Source: a virus | Strand: one strand, 5' to 3' | Virus record (IMG/VR): IMGVR_UViG_3300042564_002302 | Span: 1-64,000 of that record | DNA length: 64,000 bases | Part shown: piece by piece, positions 37,455-44,841 of the stretch | How the letters are laid out: every line of letters begins with the position of its first letter | How positions within the stretch are numbered: the stretch's first letter is position 1 | Notes under the pieces: generated by a model | Told to the model about the DNA's origin: nothing | Databases searched by the model: none | What the model saw: only the letters and a program-made list of their open reading frames with translations | Program-made: the position numbers and the translations under genes

Positions 37455-39005
37455 ATGGAAATATTAAAAGCCAACTGGACAACAGATGGGGATAGCATTA
37501 AAATTGCTGTTCCGTTCTCCAAAGTCGACATTGAAAAGCGTACAGTATCAGGTTTCGCTACCCTAGATAACGTAGACTCACACGGAGATGTTGTTACATC
37601 AGAGGCAAGCGTATCTGCATTTAAGAGATTCAGAGGCAACCTAAGAGAAATGCATCAGCCATTGGCTGTAGGAAAGGTTGTATCGTTTGAACCAAAGGAT
37701 TACTATGATCCAGCAGATGGAAAAGTTTATAGCGGCGTATATGTCACATCATACGTTTCAAAGGGTGCACAGGATACTTGGGAAAAAGTTCTTGATGGAA
37801 CACTTTCTGGATTCTCAATTGGCGGAGCAATCAAGTCAGTAGAAAACGAATTCGTCGCAGATAAAGATGCTATGGTTAGATTTATTAAAGACTATGACCT
37901 TGTAGAACTTTCACTAGTTGATAACCCAGCAAACCAACTTGCAAATATCTTTTCTATTGAAAAGGTAAATGGAGAAATGGTTATGAAGGGTATGGCAACA
38001 GAAGTCAACGCAGAAAATATTTTTTGGTGCGGAGACGATTTTGTAGCAATAACATCTTCACAAGATAACGCTAGCTGCGAGTCTTGCGGAACAGAGATGG
38101 AAAAGGTTGGATGGGTTGAAAAAGATGCAGAGGGAGACACAGTAGAAATTAGAGATGTCTCAGAAGAATATTTCTCAAAGTCTGCATTCAAATCAGGAGA
38201 TTTTGTTTCATGGAATATATCAAATGGAACAGCAAGAGGAAAAGTTTTAAAGTATAACAAATCAAATATTATAGTTGAACTATATCGTCCAAGTGGAAAT
38301 GGTTGGTCTACAACAGAGAAGTCAATGTCAGTTGACATGTCTGCACTAAAAAAGATCTCACCACTTAAGGTAAACACAGAAAAGAATTCTGAGATTGACA
38401 AGGTCACAGAAGAGCGTCGTGAGTCTATTAACGGCGGCGTTTTAAATAAAGAAATAGCCAAAGAAGGAGGTACAGACGTGGAAGATACAACTAATGTTGC
38501 AGCTGAAGAAGTTGCAGTAGAAGCTACCACAGAAGTAGCCTCTGAAGCGGCAGCTGTAGAGGAAGCTGTTGTAGAAGAGGTTGCTGCAGAAACAGCTCCA
38601 GAAGGCGATGACACTGCTGTTGAAAAGGCAGCCGATATTCAGGAAGTCGCCGTCGAAGAGTTGGATTTCGCAAAGAAGCTTGATGAACTCAAGGATTTCT
38701 TTGCTGCAGGATTTGCAAAGAATGCGTCAGAAAGCGCTACTGGACTTGATTCAGTAAAGGCAGAAATCGCAGAAATCGCAAAGTCATCAGACGCTAAGTA
38801 TGATGAGCTTTCAAAGAAGTATGATGAAGTTTCTGCAACACTAGCTGCACTTAAGGGTGGGCTTGATGTTACAGAGAAAAGAATTGATGCAGTTGAATCA
38901 GATACTGCTATCAAGAAGTCTGTTGATCTTGGCGGAACAACAGAAGAACCCATTAAGAAGAGTAAGTGGGGCGGCACATTCCTCGGTGTGCAAAACATTC
39001 TCTAA
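37455..39005 (+). CDS. capsid maturation protease fused to scaffold (516 aa)
   Basis: Protease domain at residues 1-170 with His67 in REMHQPL and Ser121 in GTLSGFSIGGA, the prohead-protease dyad region, and VELSLVDNPAN. An inserted small domain at about 240-300 (FKSGDFVSWNISNGTARGKV, then MSALKKISPL) resembles a DUF2945/Tudor-like beta barrel. The acidic Ala/Glu/Val-rich region (330-400) and coiled coil (DSVKAEIAEIAKSSDAKYDE) at 420-490 are scaffold-like. It lies just before the major capsid gene. Confidence 0.85.
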   Translation: MEILKANWTTDGDSIKIAVPFSKVDIEKRTVSGFATLDNVDSHGDVVTSEASVSAFKRFRGNLREMHQPLAVGKVVSFEPKDYYDPADGKVYSGVYVTSYVSKGAQDTWEKVLDGTLSGFSIGGAIKSVENEFVADKDAMVRFIKDYDLVELSLVDNPANQLANIFSIEKVNGEMVMKGMATEVNAENIFWCGDDFVAITSSQDNASCESCGTEMEKVGWVEKDAEGDTVEIRDVSEEYFSKSAFKSGDFVSWNISNGTARGKVLKYNKSNIIVELYRPSGNGWSTTEKSMSVDMSALKKISPLKVNTEKNSEIDKVTEERRESINGGVLNKEIAKEGGTDVEDTTNVAAEEVAVEATTEVASEAAAVEEAVVEEVAAETAPEGDDTAVEKAADIQEVAVEELDFAKKLDELKDFFAAGFAKNASESATGLDSVKAEIAEIAKSSDAKYDELSKKYDEVSATLAALKGGLDVTEKRIDAVESDTAIKKSVDLGGTTEEPIKKSKWGGTFLGVQNIL

Positions 39006-39027
39006 GAAAAAGGTGGTGAAAAAATAA

Positions 39028-40098
39028 ATGAGCAACGAATTGTTAGAAAAAGCAATTACAACAACAAACTTGGGAACCTCTGCTGGCGATGACGCTAGAG
39101 GCGGTCTCCTAAAGCCAGAACAAGCTAATCGTTTCATCGATTACATGTTTGATGCCACAGTTATTACTAAGGTAGCTCGTACTATACGTATGAGATCAGA
39201 CATTCAAGAAATCGATAAGATTGGCGTTGGCGAGAGAATCCTTCGTGTCGCAACAGAGGCACAGGATACTTCATCTGCACAAGGTGTAGTATTTTCAAAG
39301 ATCTCTCTAGCTACAAAGAAGCTTCGTCTTGACTGGGAACTTTCAAGCGAATCTCTAGAGGATGGTATCGAGGGTGCAGATCTAGAAGATCACATTGCAA
39401 GAATGATGGCTACTCAGGTCGGAAACGACGTTGAGGATCTAGTTATCAACGGTAATGGTGCATCACAAGACCCACTTCTAAAGGCATTTGACGGAGTTCG
39501 CAAGTTGGCAACAACTCACGGACACGTAGTAGATGCAGGTGGAGCAGCAATCACTAAGGGTATCTTCAATGATGCACTTAAGAAGATGCCACGTCGCTAC
39601 AAGCAACGTCGCAACCAGCTTCGCTTCCTTTCTGGTTCAAACTTGGTACAGGATTACCTGTTCAGCTTGACCAGCATTCCAGGAACTCCAGAAGATATCG
39701 CTTCAGGTATCGTTCGTGGTGACGTAGTCGCTAATAACGGAGCTCCAGGAGGAGTCATTCCTTACGCATTTGGTATTCCAGTAGTGGAAGTTCCAATGCT
39801 TGATGAAAACCAAACTGGAACATACTCAGGTGCATCAGGAGCACACGGTGATATTCACCTTACATTCCCTGATAACGTACTTGTCGGTATCAAGCGTGAT
39901 ATCGTAGTACACCGTGAGTTCAAGCCAAAGAAGGATACAATTGAATACACATTGTTCCTTCGTGTTGGAACTGCAATCGAAAATCCAGATGCTTTTGTCG
40001 TCGTAAAGAACGTCAAGATCTCTGCAGGATACGATTCACGTGACTTCGCAGCCGCAACTGGCGGAAGCTACACAAACTATCCAGCAAACCGTCCATAA
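39028..40098 (+). CDS. major capsid protein, HK97 fold (356 aa)
   Basis: Starts MSNELLEKAITTTNLGTSAG. ARTIRMRSDIQEIDKIGVGE, WELSSESLEDGIEGADLEDH and DVEDLVINGNGASQD mark the HK97-fold P-domain helices and loop; the C-terminal VLVGIKRDIVVHREFKPKKD is the usual end. It uses more C-ending codons than its neighbours, as expected for the most abundant protein. Ribosome site AAAGGTGG; strong terminator directly downstream. Confidence 0.92.
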   Translation: MSNELLEKAITTTNLGTSAGDDARGGLLKPEQANRFIDYMFDATVITKVARTIRMRSDIQEIDKIGVGERILRVATEAQDTSSAQGVVFSKISLATKKLRLDWELSSESLEDGIEGADLEDHIARMMATQVGNDVEDLVINGNGASQDPLLKAFDGVRKLATTHGHVVDAGGAAITKGIFNDALKKMPRRYKQRRNQLRFLSGSNLVQDYLFSLTSIPGTPEDIASGIVRGDVVANNGAPGGVIPYAFGIPVVEVPMLDENQTGTYSGASGAHGDIHLTFPDNVLVGIKRDIVVHREFKPKKDTIEYTLFLRVGTAIENPDAFVVVKNVKISAGYDSRDFAAATGGSYTNYPANRP

Positions 40099-40120
40099 TA
40101 ACGGTTTAAAGGTGCTTTGG

Positions 40121-40156
40121 AGTGGGATCCCTTAAGGGGGATCCCACTTCTCTTTT
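40121..40156 (+). terminator. rho-independent terminator after the capsid gene
   Basis: AGTGGGATCCC, loop TTAAGG, GGGATCCCACT, then TCTCTTTT: an 11-bp GC-rich stem with a T-rich tail. It separates capsid from connector transcription. Confidence 0.92.
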
Positions 40157-40162
40157 AGCTTC

Positions 40163-40176
40163 TATAATGATATAAT
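40163..40176 (+). promoter_or_regulatory. TATAAT / TGATATAAT promoter for the connector operon
   Basis: Two overlapping -10 candidates, TATAAT at 40163 and TGA-TATAAT at 40168-40176, lie just after the terminator; ribosome site TGGAGAAA before the ATG at 40199. Confidence 0.65.
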
Positions 40177-40198
40177 TGTTACAAAGAATGGAGAAATA

Positions 40199-40591
40199 AT
40201 GTCATTTGACACTATGAAATTATCTGAACTAAAGAAGGTCGCTGAAGATTTCGGCGTAGATTTAGAGAATGCAAAAACAAAGGCAGAGATTATTGCCGCA
40301 TTAGCAGAAGAAGGCGTGAACTTTGATTTACTTGATAAGTTCACAAATGTAGAAAAAGAAGATTTGCCAGAGGCTCCGATGTTTGATAAACTATCAAAAG
40401 TTGATCTTGGATCTGATACAGCCCTAGTAAAGATGGAAAGATTGAACAGAAGCTATGAGACGTTTGGCTTTACGTTTAGTCAGGACCACCCATTTGTGCC
40501 AATGCCAATGCATTTAGCCCAAGAGATTTTTGACAACGAAGAAGGATTTAGACTGGCTACCCCAAGGGAAGTCAACGAGTTTTACTCATAA
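40199..40591 (+). CDS. HeH/LEM-domain head protein (130 aa)
   Basis: Residues 6-38 (KLSELKKVAEDFGVDLENAK, then AEIIAALAEEG) form the helix-extended-loop-helix (HeH/LEM/SAP-like) motif seen in phage head-tail joining proteins. The rest, with HPFVPMPMHLAQEIFDNEEG, is conserved in phage head modules. It probably acts at the capsid-connector interface. Confidence 0.7.
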   Translation: MSFDTMKLSELKKVAEDFGVDLENAKTKAEIIAALAEEGVNFDLLDKFTNVEKEDLPEAPMFDKLSKVDLGSDTALVKMERLNRSYETFGFTFSQDHPFVPMPMHLAQEIFDNEEGFRLATPREVNEFYS

Positions 40592-40602
40592 GGAGATAGT
40601 AC

Positions 40603-41535
40603 ATGGCGGAGTTGCACTACGGTTCACAAGGAATCATTCATTTTAATACCTTGATCGGTAGCCAATATATTGACTCATCATCTATAACTGCAACACTAAG
40701 GCCAAATCCAACAACATTGGTCCCTTCACCAGCAGCAGTAGCATTGACGGTTGTAAACGATGATGTTAATGAGGGTAGCTATTGTGCCTATGTGCCAAAC
40801 TCCCTAACTGCATACGGAGCATATAACTATCTAGATCTAGATGTTTCATACGCAATACCAGGAGATGCAACTCCGTCTACCCTAAGAAGAAGATACTACT
40901 TAGTAAAGCCATATGCACATATGGATGAGATCATCCACGAACTAGGATTTGGTATAGACACTTCAGATCCAAACTATAAGACAACATCTGAACTAATGGC
41001 TGCAGAAAGATGGGCTAGGTTTAAGATTGATGCTTATACTGGGCAGACATATGGAATTGAGACAAAGTCTGTCGAGGTAATTGGAGACGGCACCGATGTT
41101 TTGTTGCTACCAGAAAGACTAGAGTCATTCTCTCAGGTATCATGTGATGATGTAGTAATTCAGGATGCAACATTTAAGATTACTCCAACAAACTATGCAA
41201 TAAGAATTAATAAAGAGCCAGGAATCGATGTGTTTGAGACATACCCTTATGTTTCAGATATTGCAACACCTGGATATTTTTCAAAAGGCAAGAGATATAC
41301 AATAGCTGGTGTATTTGGATATGTTCACACACCAAGAGCTATTGTGGAATGCACTCTTAAGCTGGTTAATGATTTCTTCTGTCAGGATACAGTATGGAGA
41401 GATAAGTATGTGAAGAGAATGCAGACTGGAGATTACACAGTTGAGATATCACCACAAGCATTTTCAGGAACAGGTAACTCATCAGTAGACAGAGTGCTTG
41501 ACTCAATGATAGCAAACAGGATGGTCATTATTTAA
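40603..41535 (+). CDS. head-tail connector / adaptor-like protein (310 aa)
   Basis: The N-terminal half is beta-rich. Residues about 110-170 (IIHELGFGIDTSDPNYKTTS, AERWARFKIDAYTGQTYGIE) and LLPERLESFSQV resemble the helical gp6/gp15-type adaptor. Position between capsid and tail terminator supports the role. It overlaps the next gene by one base. Confidence 0.65.
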   Translation: MAELHYGSQGIIHFNTLIGSQYIDSSSITATLRPNPTTLVPSPAAVALTVVNDDVNEGSYCAYVPNSLTAYGAYNYLDLDVSYAIPGDATPSTLRRRYYLVKPYAHMDEIIHELGFGIDTSDPNYKTTSELMAAERWARFKIDAYTGQTYGIETKSVEVIGDGTDVLLLPERLESFSQVSCDDVVIQDATFKITPTNYAIRINKEPGIDVFETYPYVSDIATPGYFSKGKRYTIAGVFGYVHTPRAIVECTLKLVNDFFCQDTVWRDKYVKRMQTGDYTVEISPQAFSGTGNSSVDRVLDSMIANRMVII

Positions 41536-41963
41536 TGAAGAGCTGCCTAGTCGGTTCAAATTTTTTCATGAAAATGGATATCTATGAAAGAATTACAACC
41601 CAGGATGAAAATACTGGAGCCCTAAAAAAGGTTTGGGGTTTTAAGTCAACCCAGAGCTGCCTTGCTCGTGGTCAGATTACCGATAGCGCAACTTCACCAG
41701 GAAGCAATGATAAGGTCGGAGAAAGATATTTTAATACAGAATTTATTAAAATAGAATCTCCAGTTAGACTGTCTAAAACGCAAAGAATTACTAACATAAG
41801 AAATCAGCAGAATGAGTATATCTGGATAGAGCAAGATAGCTACACACAAGATCCAACTGTGTTTGACGTACTTGGATGCATACCAGTTATGGACCCATTC
41901 GGCGCAATCATTTCTTATAACGTAACAGCCAAGCGTTCTGAGGTACAGTCAATTGAAAGCTAA
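41535..41963 (+). CDS. head-tail joining / stopper-like protein (142 aa)
   Basis: MDIYERITTQDENTGALKKV and TQRITNIRNQQNEYIWIEQD (beta-barrel segments around IYERITT.D..TG) fit the SPP1 gp16-type stopper, which closes the head exit. Inferred mainly from order. Confidence 0.6.
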   Translation: MKSCLVGSNFFMKMDIYERITTQDENTGALKKVWGFKSTQSCLARGQITDSATSPGSNDKVGERYFNTEFIKIESPVRLSKTQRITNIRNQQNEYIWIEQDSYTQDPTVFDVLGCIPVMDPFGAIISYNVTAKRSEVQSIES

Positions 41964-42741
41964 TATAATATCCCAGATAAAAGGAATAGAATCAGCTCTA
42001 GCAACTAAGAAGCCAGGAGCATTTTCTGATTCAGGCGGAACTGCAAAGATGGCTGCAGCAATATACTATAAAGCAGCTACATTAGAGTATCTATTAAATT
42101 CTGAAAGAACACAAGATTCAGTATCAAATAAAATTTTTGGCCAGATAAATAAAGACTTTGGATCATATACCGATTTACTAGCAGCTAGCAATACGGCAAG
42201 ACTACATCACGTTTATGAATGGAAAAGGGCTGGAGATCCGTCAGCTAGACTATGGGTTTTAAAAAATACTCGTGGCAAAAATTATAATATGTCAATATCA
42301 TATCAGTTTAAGCAATCAAAAACTAATGTCCCAAATCAAAAGTCATTGAAGAAGTATGTGTTTAAAGAAAAAGCTAGAATAATGGAGTATAGAATTCCTG
42401 TACTCATCAAACCAAGATCACTTGGCGGAAGGCTGGTTTTTGAGGGAAGAGACGGAAAGACAATATTTATGCCAAAGGGTCGCTCTGTTGTAGTAAATAA
42501 CCCAGGTGGAACAATGGTCTATCAGGGCTTTTCAACCACATATAATAAGTTCTTTACAACAAAAATGGTATATGATTCAATAGAAAGATCTGGGGTGAAG
42601 AAGTCTTTAAGTTCTGCTAGTAAAAAGGCAGCAAAGCTTCCTTCGACTATATCTGGAAAACTAACATTTTCAAGAATATCTGCATCTGCAGTAAGGTCTT
42701 TAGCAAAGTCTAGCGCAAGCAATGCATCAAGGAGTATATAA
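41953..42741 (+). CDS. neck / tail-completion protein (262 aa), TTG start
   Basis: Begins MKANIISQIKGIESALATKK (TTG), overlapping the previous stop. It is basic, with EKARIMEYRIPVLIKPRSLG and a Ser/Ala/Lys-rich C-terminus (SSASKKAAKLPSTISGKLTF). It occupies the HK97 gp10-type neck position; family assignment is tentative. Confidence 0.5.
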   Translation: MKANIISQIKGIESALATKKPGAFSDSGGTAKMAAAIYYKAATLEYLLNSERTQDSVSNKIFGQINKDFGSYTDLLAASNTARLHHVYEWKRAGDPSARLWVLKNTRGKNYNMSISYQFKQSKTNVPNQKSLKKYVFKEKARIMEYRIPVLIKPRSLGGRLVFEGRDGKTIFMPKGRSVVVNNPGGTMVYQGFSTTYNKFFTTKMVYDSIERSGVKKSLSSASKKAAKLPSTISGKLTFSRISASAVRSLAKSSASNASRSI

Positions 42742-43274
42742 TGGCAAACTATTCAATTAACGCATCATCGGCTATTCGTAATTACTTATGGGATCAGCTA
42801 AAGTCTCAAAACTCAGATGTCAATATAGGTCAAAAAATGTTTGATGAGCAAGAGTATGATTATCAAAATACAGGGAATATATGGATTCCGATATTTCCAT
42901 CACAGCAAGAACCAGAACTAGACGGATTCTTTCAAAACAAAAAACATATAATTTATAACTATGTGGCAGATGGCTACGAGGACAACTGGCTTATTTGCAG
43001 AGACTCAATGCTATTCACTATATATTCAAGTAACTACTCAGAGATAGTAGAGGTCCAGGAGTTTATGCTAGACCTATTTAGAAGAATGGATGATTCAGCT
43101 AAGGATGTCAATAACTACCTTGGTCAGACATCACCCTTTATATTCTATTCAATTAGCCTTACAGATATGCTTTCCCCAGAGCCAGAGGTGGAAAAGGCAG
43201 GCTTGATGGCAGGTCAGGTAATGATAAGATACAAGTATGGGCGAGTAGTAACAAAGGCTGGAAGATTCGCATAG
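42741..43274 (+). CDS. tail terminator-like protein (177 aa)
   Basis: MANYSINASSAIRNYLWDQL, WIPIFPSQQEPELDGFFQNK and ISLTDMLSPEPEVEKAGLMA correspond to the usual alpha/beta fold and location (directly before the major tail protein) of tail terminators. Sequence alone does not prove it. Confidence 0.6.
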   Translation: MANYSINASSAIRNYLWDQLKSQNSDVNIGQKMFDEQEYDYQNTGNIWIPIFPSQQEPELDGFFQNKKHIIYNYVADGYEDNWLICRDSMLFTIYSSNYSEIVEVQEFMLDLFRRMDDSAKDVNNYLGQTSPFIFYSISLTDMLSPEPEVEKAGLMAGQVMIRYKYGRVVTKAGRFA

Positions 43275-43276
43275 GC

Positions 43277-43309
43277 TTTGCGTTTTAACCCAAAAGGCGA
43301 TACTATTTA
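43277..43309 (+). promoter_or_regulatory. promoter TTGCGT-N17-TACTAT with extended shared motif (copy 2)
   Basis: TTTGCGTTTTAA, 8 bases, GCGATACTATTTA: the same elements and spacing as 37417-37448. Here a leader of about 70 bases with GGAGGTGG precedes the tail-tube gene. Confidence 0.7.
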
Positions 43310-43383
43310 CCTATCGAGGATTGAGCTTAGCCAGCTTACTTAGTAATAAAAATATTTTTCCAATTTAAATGGAGGTGGAATAA

Positions 43384-44061
43384 ATGGCAACAACAGACGT
43401 ACGTAACGTTATCGTCGGTGCAGCAGAAGTTTTCGTTTCAGCGAAGGACTCAACAGATGTACCACTATGGCCAACATATGCACTACCAACACTAGAGGCA
43501 AATAAGCCAGCAGCATCCAAGTTTGAAGCAGACGCAACAAACTGGAGAGGCGTAGGATTTACAACTGAAGGTATTGAAGTAGCATACTCACCAGATTACG
43601 GTGACATTCAGGTTGACCAGTTGCTTGATACAGCTAAGCTGTTCAAGCAGGGAATGACAGTATCGATTAACACAACTCTTGCAGAAGCAACACTTGAGAA
43701 TCTTCTCGTAGTTTTTGCTCAAAAGGGTTCAACAAAGAAGAAAGACGCATCTGTCTCATCAGAGTACTTTGGTGGAGGAACAGGAGCAGAGTCTCTCGGA
43801 ATTGAAGCAGGTGCACTTGGTCAGGAGCCAGTAGAAAGATCATTGGTCTTTATTGGTAACGCTCCAAGAACTGCAACAGGTAAGAAGCGTGAAAGAATGT
43901 ACCACATTCGTCGTGCTCTCAACGTTGAGGCATCATCACACTCATACCGTCGTAACGAAGCAACAGTTTTCCCAGTTTCTTTCCGTTTGCTTCCAGACTC
44001 ATCCTTCTCAGGAGCAGAGTACGGAACAATCGTAGACAGACTGATCGAAGCAGCTTCATAA
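43384..44061 (+). CDS. major tail (tube) protein (225 aa)
   Basis: VRNVIVGAAEVFVSAKDSTD, FTTEGIEVAYSPDYGDIQVD and QGMTVSINTTLAEATLENLL are the typical tail-tube pattern (EV.VS, D.G...V.VD, v.itl.e.T..nl). A strong ribosome site GGAGGTGG, its own promoter and a downstream terminator fit high expression. It polymerises around the tape measure. Confidence 0.88.
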   Translation: MATTDVRNVIVGAAEVFVSAKDSTDVPLWPTYALPTLEANKPAASKFEADATNWRGVGFTTEGIEVAYSPDYGDIQVDQLLDTAKLFKQGMTVSINTTLAEATLENLLVVFAQKGSTKKKDASVSSEYFGGGTGAESLGIEAGALGQEPVERSLVFIGNAPRTATGKKRERMYHIRRALNVEASSHSYRRNEATVFPVSFRLLPDSSFSGAEYGTIVDRLIEAAS

Positions 44062-44096
44062 TTAAAAATTAATATATTAGTTTTTAGCTAACAAGG

Positions 44097-44120
44097 GCCC
44101 CCAGGAGACTGGGGGCTTCT
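44097..44120 (+). terminator. rho-independent terminator after the tail tube gene
   Basis: GCCCCCAG, loop GAGA, CTGGGGGC, then TTCTT: an 8-bp GC-rich stem with a short T-rich tail. Confidence 0.85.
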
Positions 44121-44148
44121 TGCCTTAGTACCTTTTATTTAGTATAAT
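44120..44148 (+). promoter_or_regulatory. promoter TTGCCT-N17-TATAAT for the tail operon
   Basis: TTGCCT (44120-44125), 17 bases, TATAAT (44143-44148), right after the terminator. The ribosome site AATAGGAG precedes the TTG start at 44181. Confidence 0.7.
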
Positions 44149-44180
44149 TATAGAGATCTTTCAGAATAGGAGAATACACC

Positions 44181-44513
44181 TTGGCAACTAAGGTTTATGA
44201 AACATACGAAATAGAACTACAAGACGGCACTGCCGTTACACTAAAGCCACTTCCAATTAACTCTTTAAGAGAGTTTATGGGTCACATGGGCAAGCTTGAT
44301 GGCACTTTAACAGAAGGTGATGCAGTCGATGTACTTATCGATGCAGCTGCTGTTGGAATAAAGCTATCCGCACCAGAACTAGCAGCAGACAAGAATCGTC
44401 TTGGCGACGTTCTTGACATGCCAACAATAATGAAAATTATTGAGGTGTGTGGAGGCATTAAGATGGATGACCCAAATTTAATGGCGGCGGCTCTACTAGC
44501 TGGTCAGAACTAG
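44181..44513 (+). CDS. tail assembly chaperone, short form (gpG-like, 110 aa), TTG start
   Basis: Reads MATKVYETYEIELQDGTAVT with LKPLPINSLREFMGHMGKLD and ends LMAAALLAGQN. This is the usual first chaperone reading frame before a tape measure, with length and position fitting gpG-type proteins. A slippery CCCAAATTTA at 44471-44480 lies 33 bases before its stop and would shift some ribosomes to -1. Confidence 0.8.
   Translation: MATKVYETYEIELQDGTAVTLKPLPINSLREFMGHMGKLDGTLTEGDAVDVLIDAAAVGIKLSAPELAADKNRLGDVLDMPTIMKIIEVCGGIKMDDPNLMAAALLAGQN
44471..44480 (+). promoter_or_regulatory. programmed -1 frameshift site CCCAAATTTA
   Basis: In the zero frame GAC CCA AAT TTA. Two overlapping X-XXY-YYZ heptamers (CCCAAAT and AAATTTA) are present. 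The -1 frame is closed by TGA at 44468-44470 just before and open afterwards to 44833. Confidence 0.85.
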
Positions 44514-44833
44514 ATTTAGTCGCCATTGAATCTGAGGCATTTCTTCTAGGCCTCTGGAAAAACTATGAAGAGCTTGAGTCTTCGATATCTATGCCAGAGC
44601 TTTTAGCAATACTAGAAGCAAAGAGAAAAGCAGATAACGAAGAAAAAAGATTTCTTGCATCATTGCAAGGTATTGATCTAGGTAAGGAAACTGCTCCTGC
44701 TGGAACAAAGACCTTGGAAGATGTACAGAAAAAGGTACTTGATGAACATGCAGGTATCGATGATTCGATGTATGACCTGATGCAAAAAGACGGTTTCGGA
44801 ATTGGCGCAGGGTTAGGATATCGTCAGGAGTAA
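44471..44833 (+). CDS. tail assembly chaperone frameshift extension (gpGT-like T part)
   Basis: The -1 frame reads NGGGSTSWSELDLVAIESEA after the slip, then AFLLGLWKNYEELESS and MPELLAILEAKRKADNEEKR. It is translated only as a C-terminal extension of the 44181 product, giving a protein of about 217 residues. A start at 44591 (ATG) is possible but has no ribosome site. It overlaps the chaperone stop and precedes the tape measure by 8 bases. Confidence 0.8.
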   Translation, partial: PKFNGGGSTSWSELDLVAIESEAFLLGLWKNYEELESSISMPELLAILEAKRKADNEEKRFLASLQGIDLGKETAPAGTKTLEDVQKKVLDEHAGIDDSMYDLMQKDGFGIGAGLGYRQE

Positions 44834-44841
44834 TAGTGTAA

